A DNA stretch of 5,754 nt, taken from the NCBI GenBank assembly GCA_003222835.1, contig QHXE01000545.1, positions 1-5,754 of the forward strand. Reading direction: 5' to 3'. The translations under genes and the position numbers were made by a program. The notes below the pieces were generated by a model. That model had not been told where the DNA came from, ran no database searches, and was given only the letters and a program-made list of their open reading frames with translations. Positions 5,601 through 5,754 of the stretch are shown here, piece by piece. How positions within the stretch are numbered: position 1 is the stretch's first letter; every line of letters begins with the position of its first letter. The DNA comes from Acidobacteriota bacterium. GTDB taxonomy: Bacteria > Acidobacteriota > Blastocatellia > Pyrinomonadales > Pyrinomonadaceae.

Positions 5601-5754
5601 GTGAGCGGCATACGGCACGTGACGGAGATTCCTCCCAACCCGCTGCCTGAGGGCAGGGTGCTGGTCCACAATCGCATCATCCCCCAACGGGTACTCGGCG
5701 CGAACGGCTTCAGGGCCTGGACGCAGGCGCTCGACGGCACGCTCGTCGTGTGCT
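5601..5754 (+). CDS. Unrecognised protein, 5' part only, cut by window end
   Basis: A frame open to the last base gives VSGIRHVTEIPPNPLPEGRV, then VHNRIIPQRVLGANGFRAW up to VVC. I do not recognise a named family. Two starts are possible: GTG 5601 (AGGG about nine bases upstream) and GTG 5619 (giving MTEIPPNPLPEG). There is no signal peptide or transmembrane segment in the 51 residues seen. The frame is the same as that of the GvpA remnant, so a fused reading from 5403 is formally open. I infer a separate gene because the GvpA-type sequence ends before it. Confidence 0.5.
   Translation, partial: MSGIRHVTEIPPNPLPEGRVLVHNRIIPQRVLGANGFRAWTQALDGTLVVC

Noticed and set aside
5280..5687. 135-residue minus-strand frame
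   Set aside because: It is antisense to the GvpA remnant and the following gene, both of which have family or coding support on the plus strand.

Overview
The window looks like a piece of an environmental bacterial chromosome of moderate GC. The mix of genes (a Tat-exported vanadium haloperoxidase, a small lipoprotein, an ECF sigma factor, a PilZ protein) would suit an acidobacterium-like organism. That placement is an inference from general familiarity; no rRNA or marker gene is present to prove it.

Layout. Positions 163-1946 (+) carry a vanadium-dependent haloperoxidase in two adjacent reading frames: a Tat-signal N-terminal half (163-1020) and a C-terminal half with the vanadate-site motifs (1041-1946). 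They are separated by a one-base frame change. A transposase N-terminal remnant (about 1946-2104) abuts its stop. Positions 2105-2599 contain no gene. They hold the 3' half of a tRNA-Pro(CGG), starting at the anticodon loop as in a chromosomal attachment site, a terminator-like hairpin, and a nested set of inverted repeats built on TTCGGGAC and AGCGACACCA. Next come a SemiSWEET sugar-transporter gene with an in-frame stop (2600-2962) and an ECF sigma factor cut off after region 2 (3032-3184).

On the minus strand a short lipoprotein gene (3264-3752) is intact. Upstream of it is a 20-bp inverted repeat with a GCAA loop (3841-3884). A MOSC N-terminal domain with a strong ribosome binding site (4083-4361, +) stops after about 92 residues. 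An intact PilZ-domain gene lies on the minus strand (4486-4803). It is followed by a DUF72 remnant with a one-base insertion (4891-5047, +), about 355 bases without a recognisable gene, a gas-vesicle GvpA-family remnant with a frameshift (5403-5590, +), and the start of an unrecognised gene running off the window (5601-5754, +).

Overall, the recognisable genes belong to unrelated pathways and do not form an operon. Most are split, truncated or frameshifted, while two small minus-strand genes look whole. Together with the transposase scrap, the tRNA half and the repeats, this reads as a decaying integration hot spot. I found no convincing complete new system. The items most worth checking are the split haloperoxidase with altered active-site positions, the tRNA-Pro half with its TTCGGGAC repeat array, and the long GCAA-capped hairpin.
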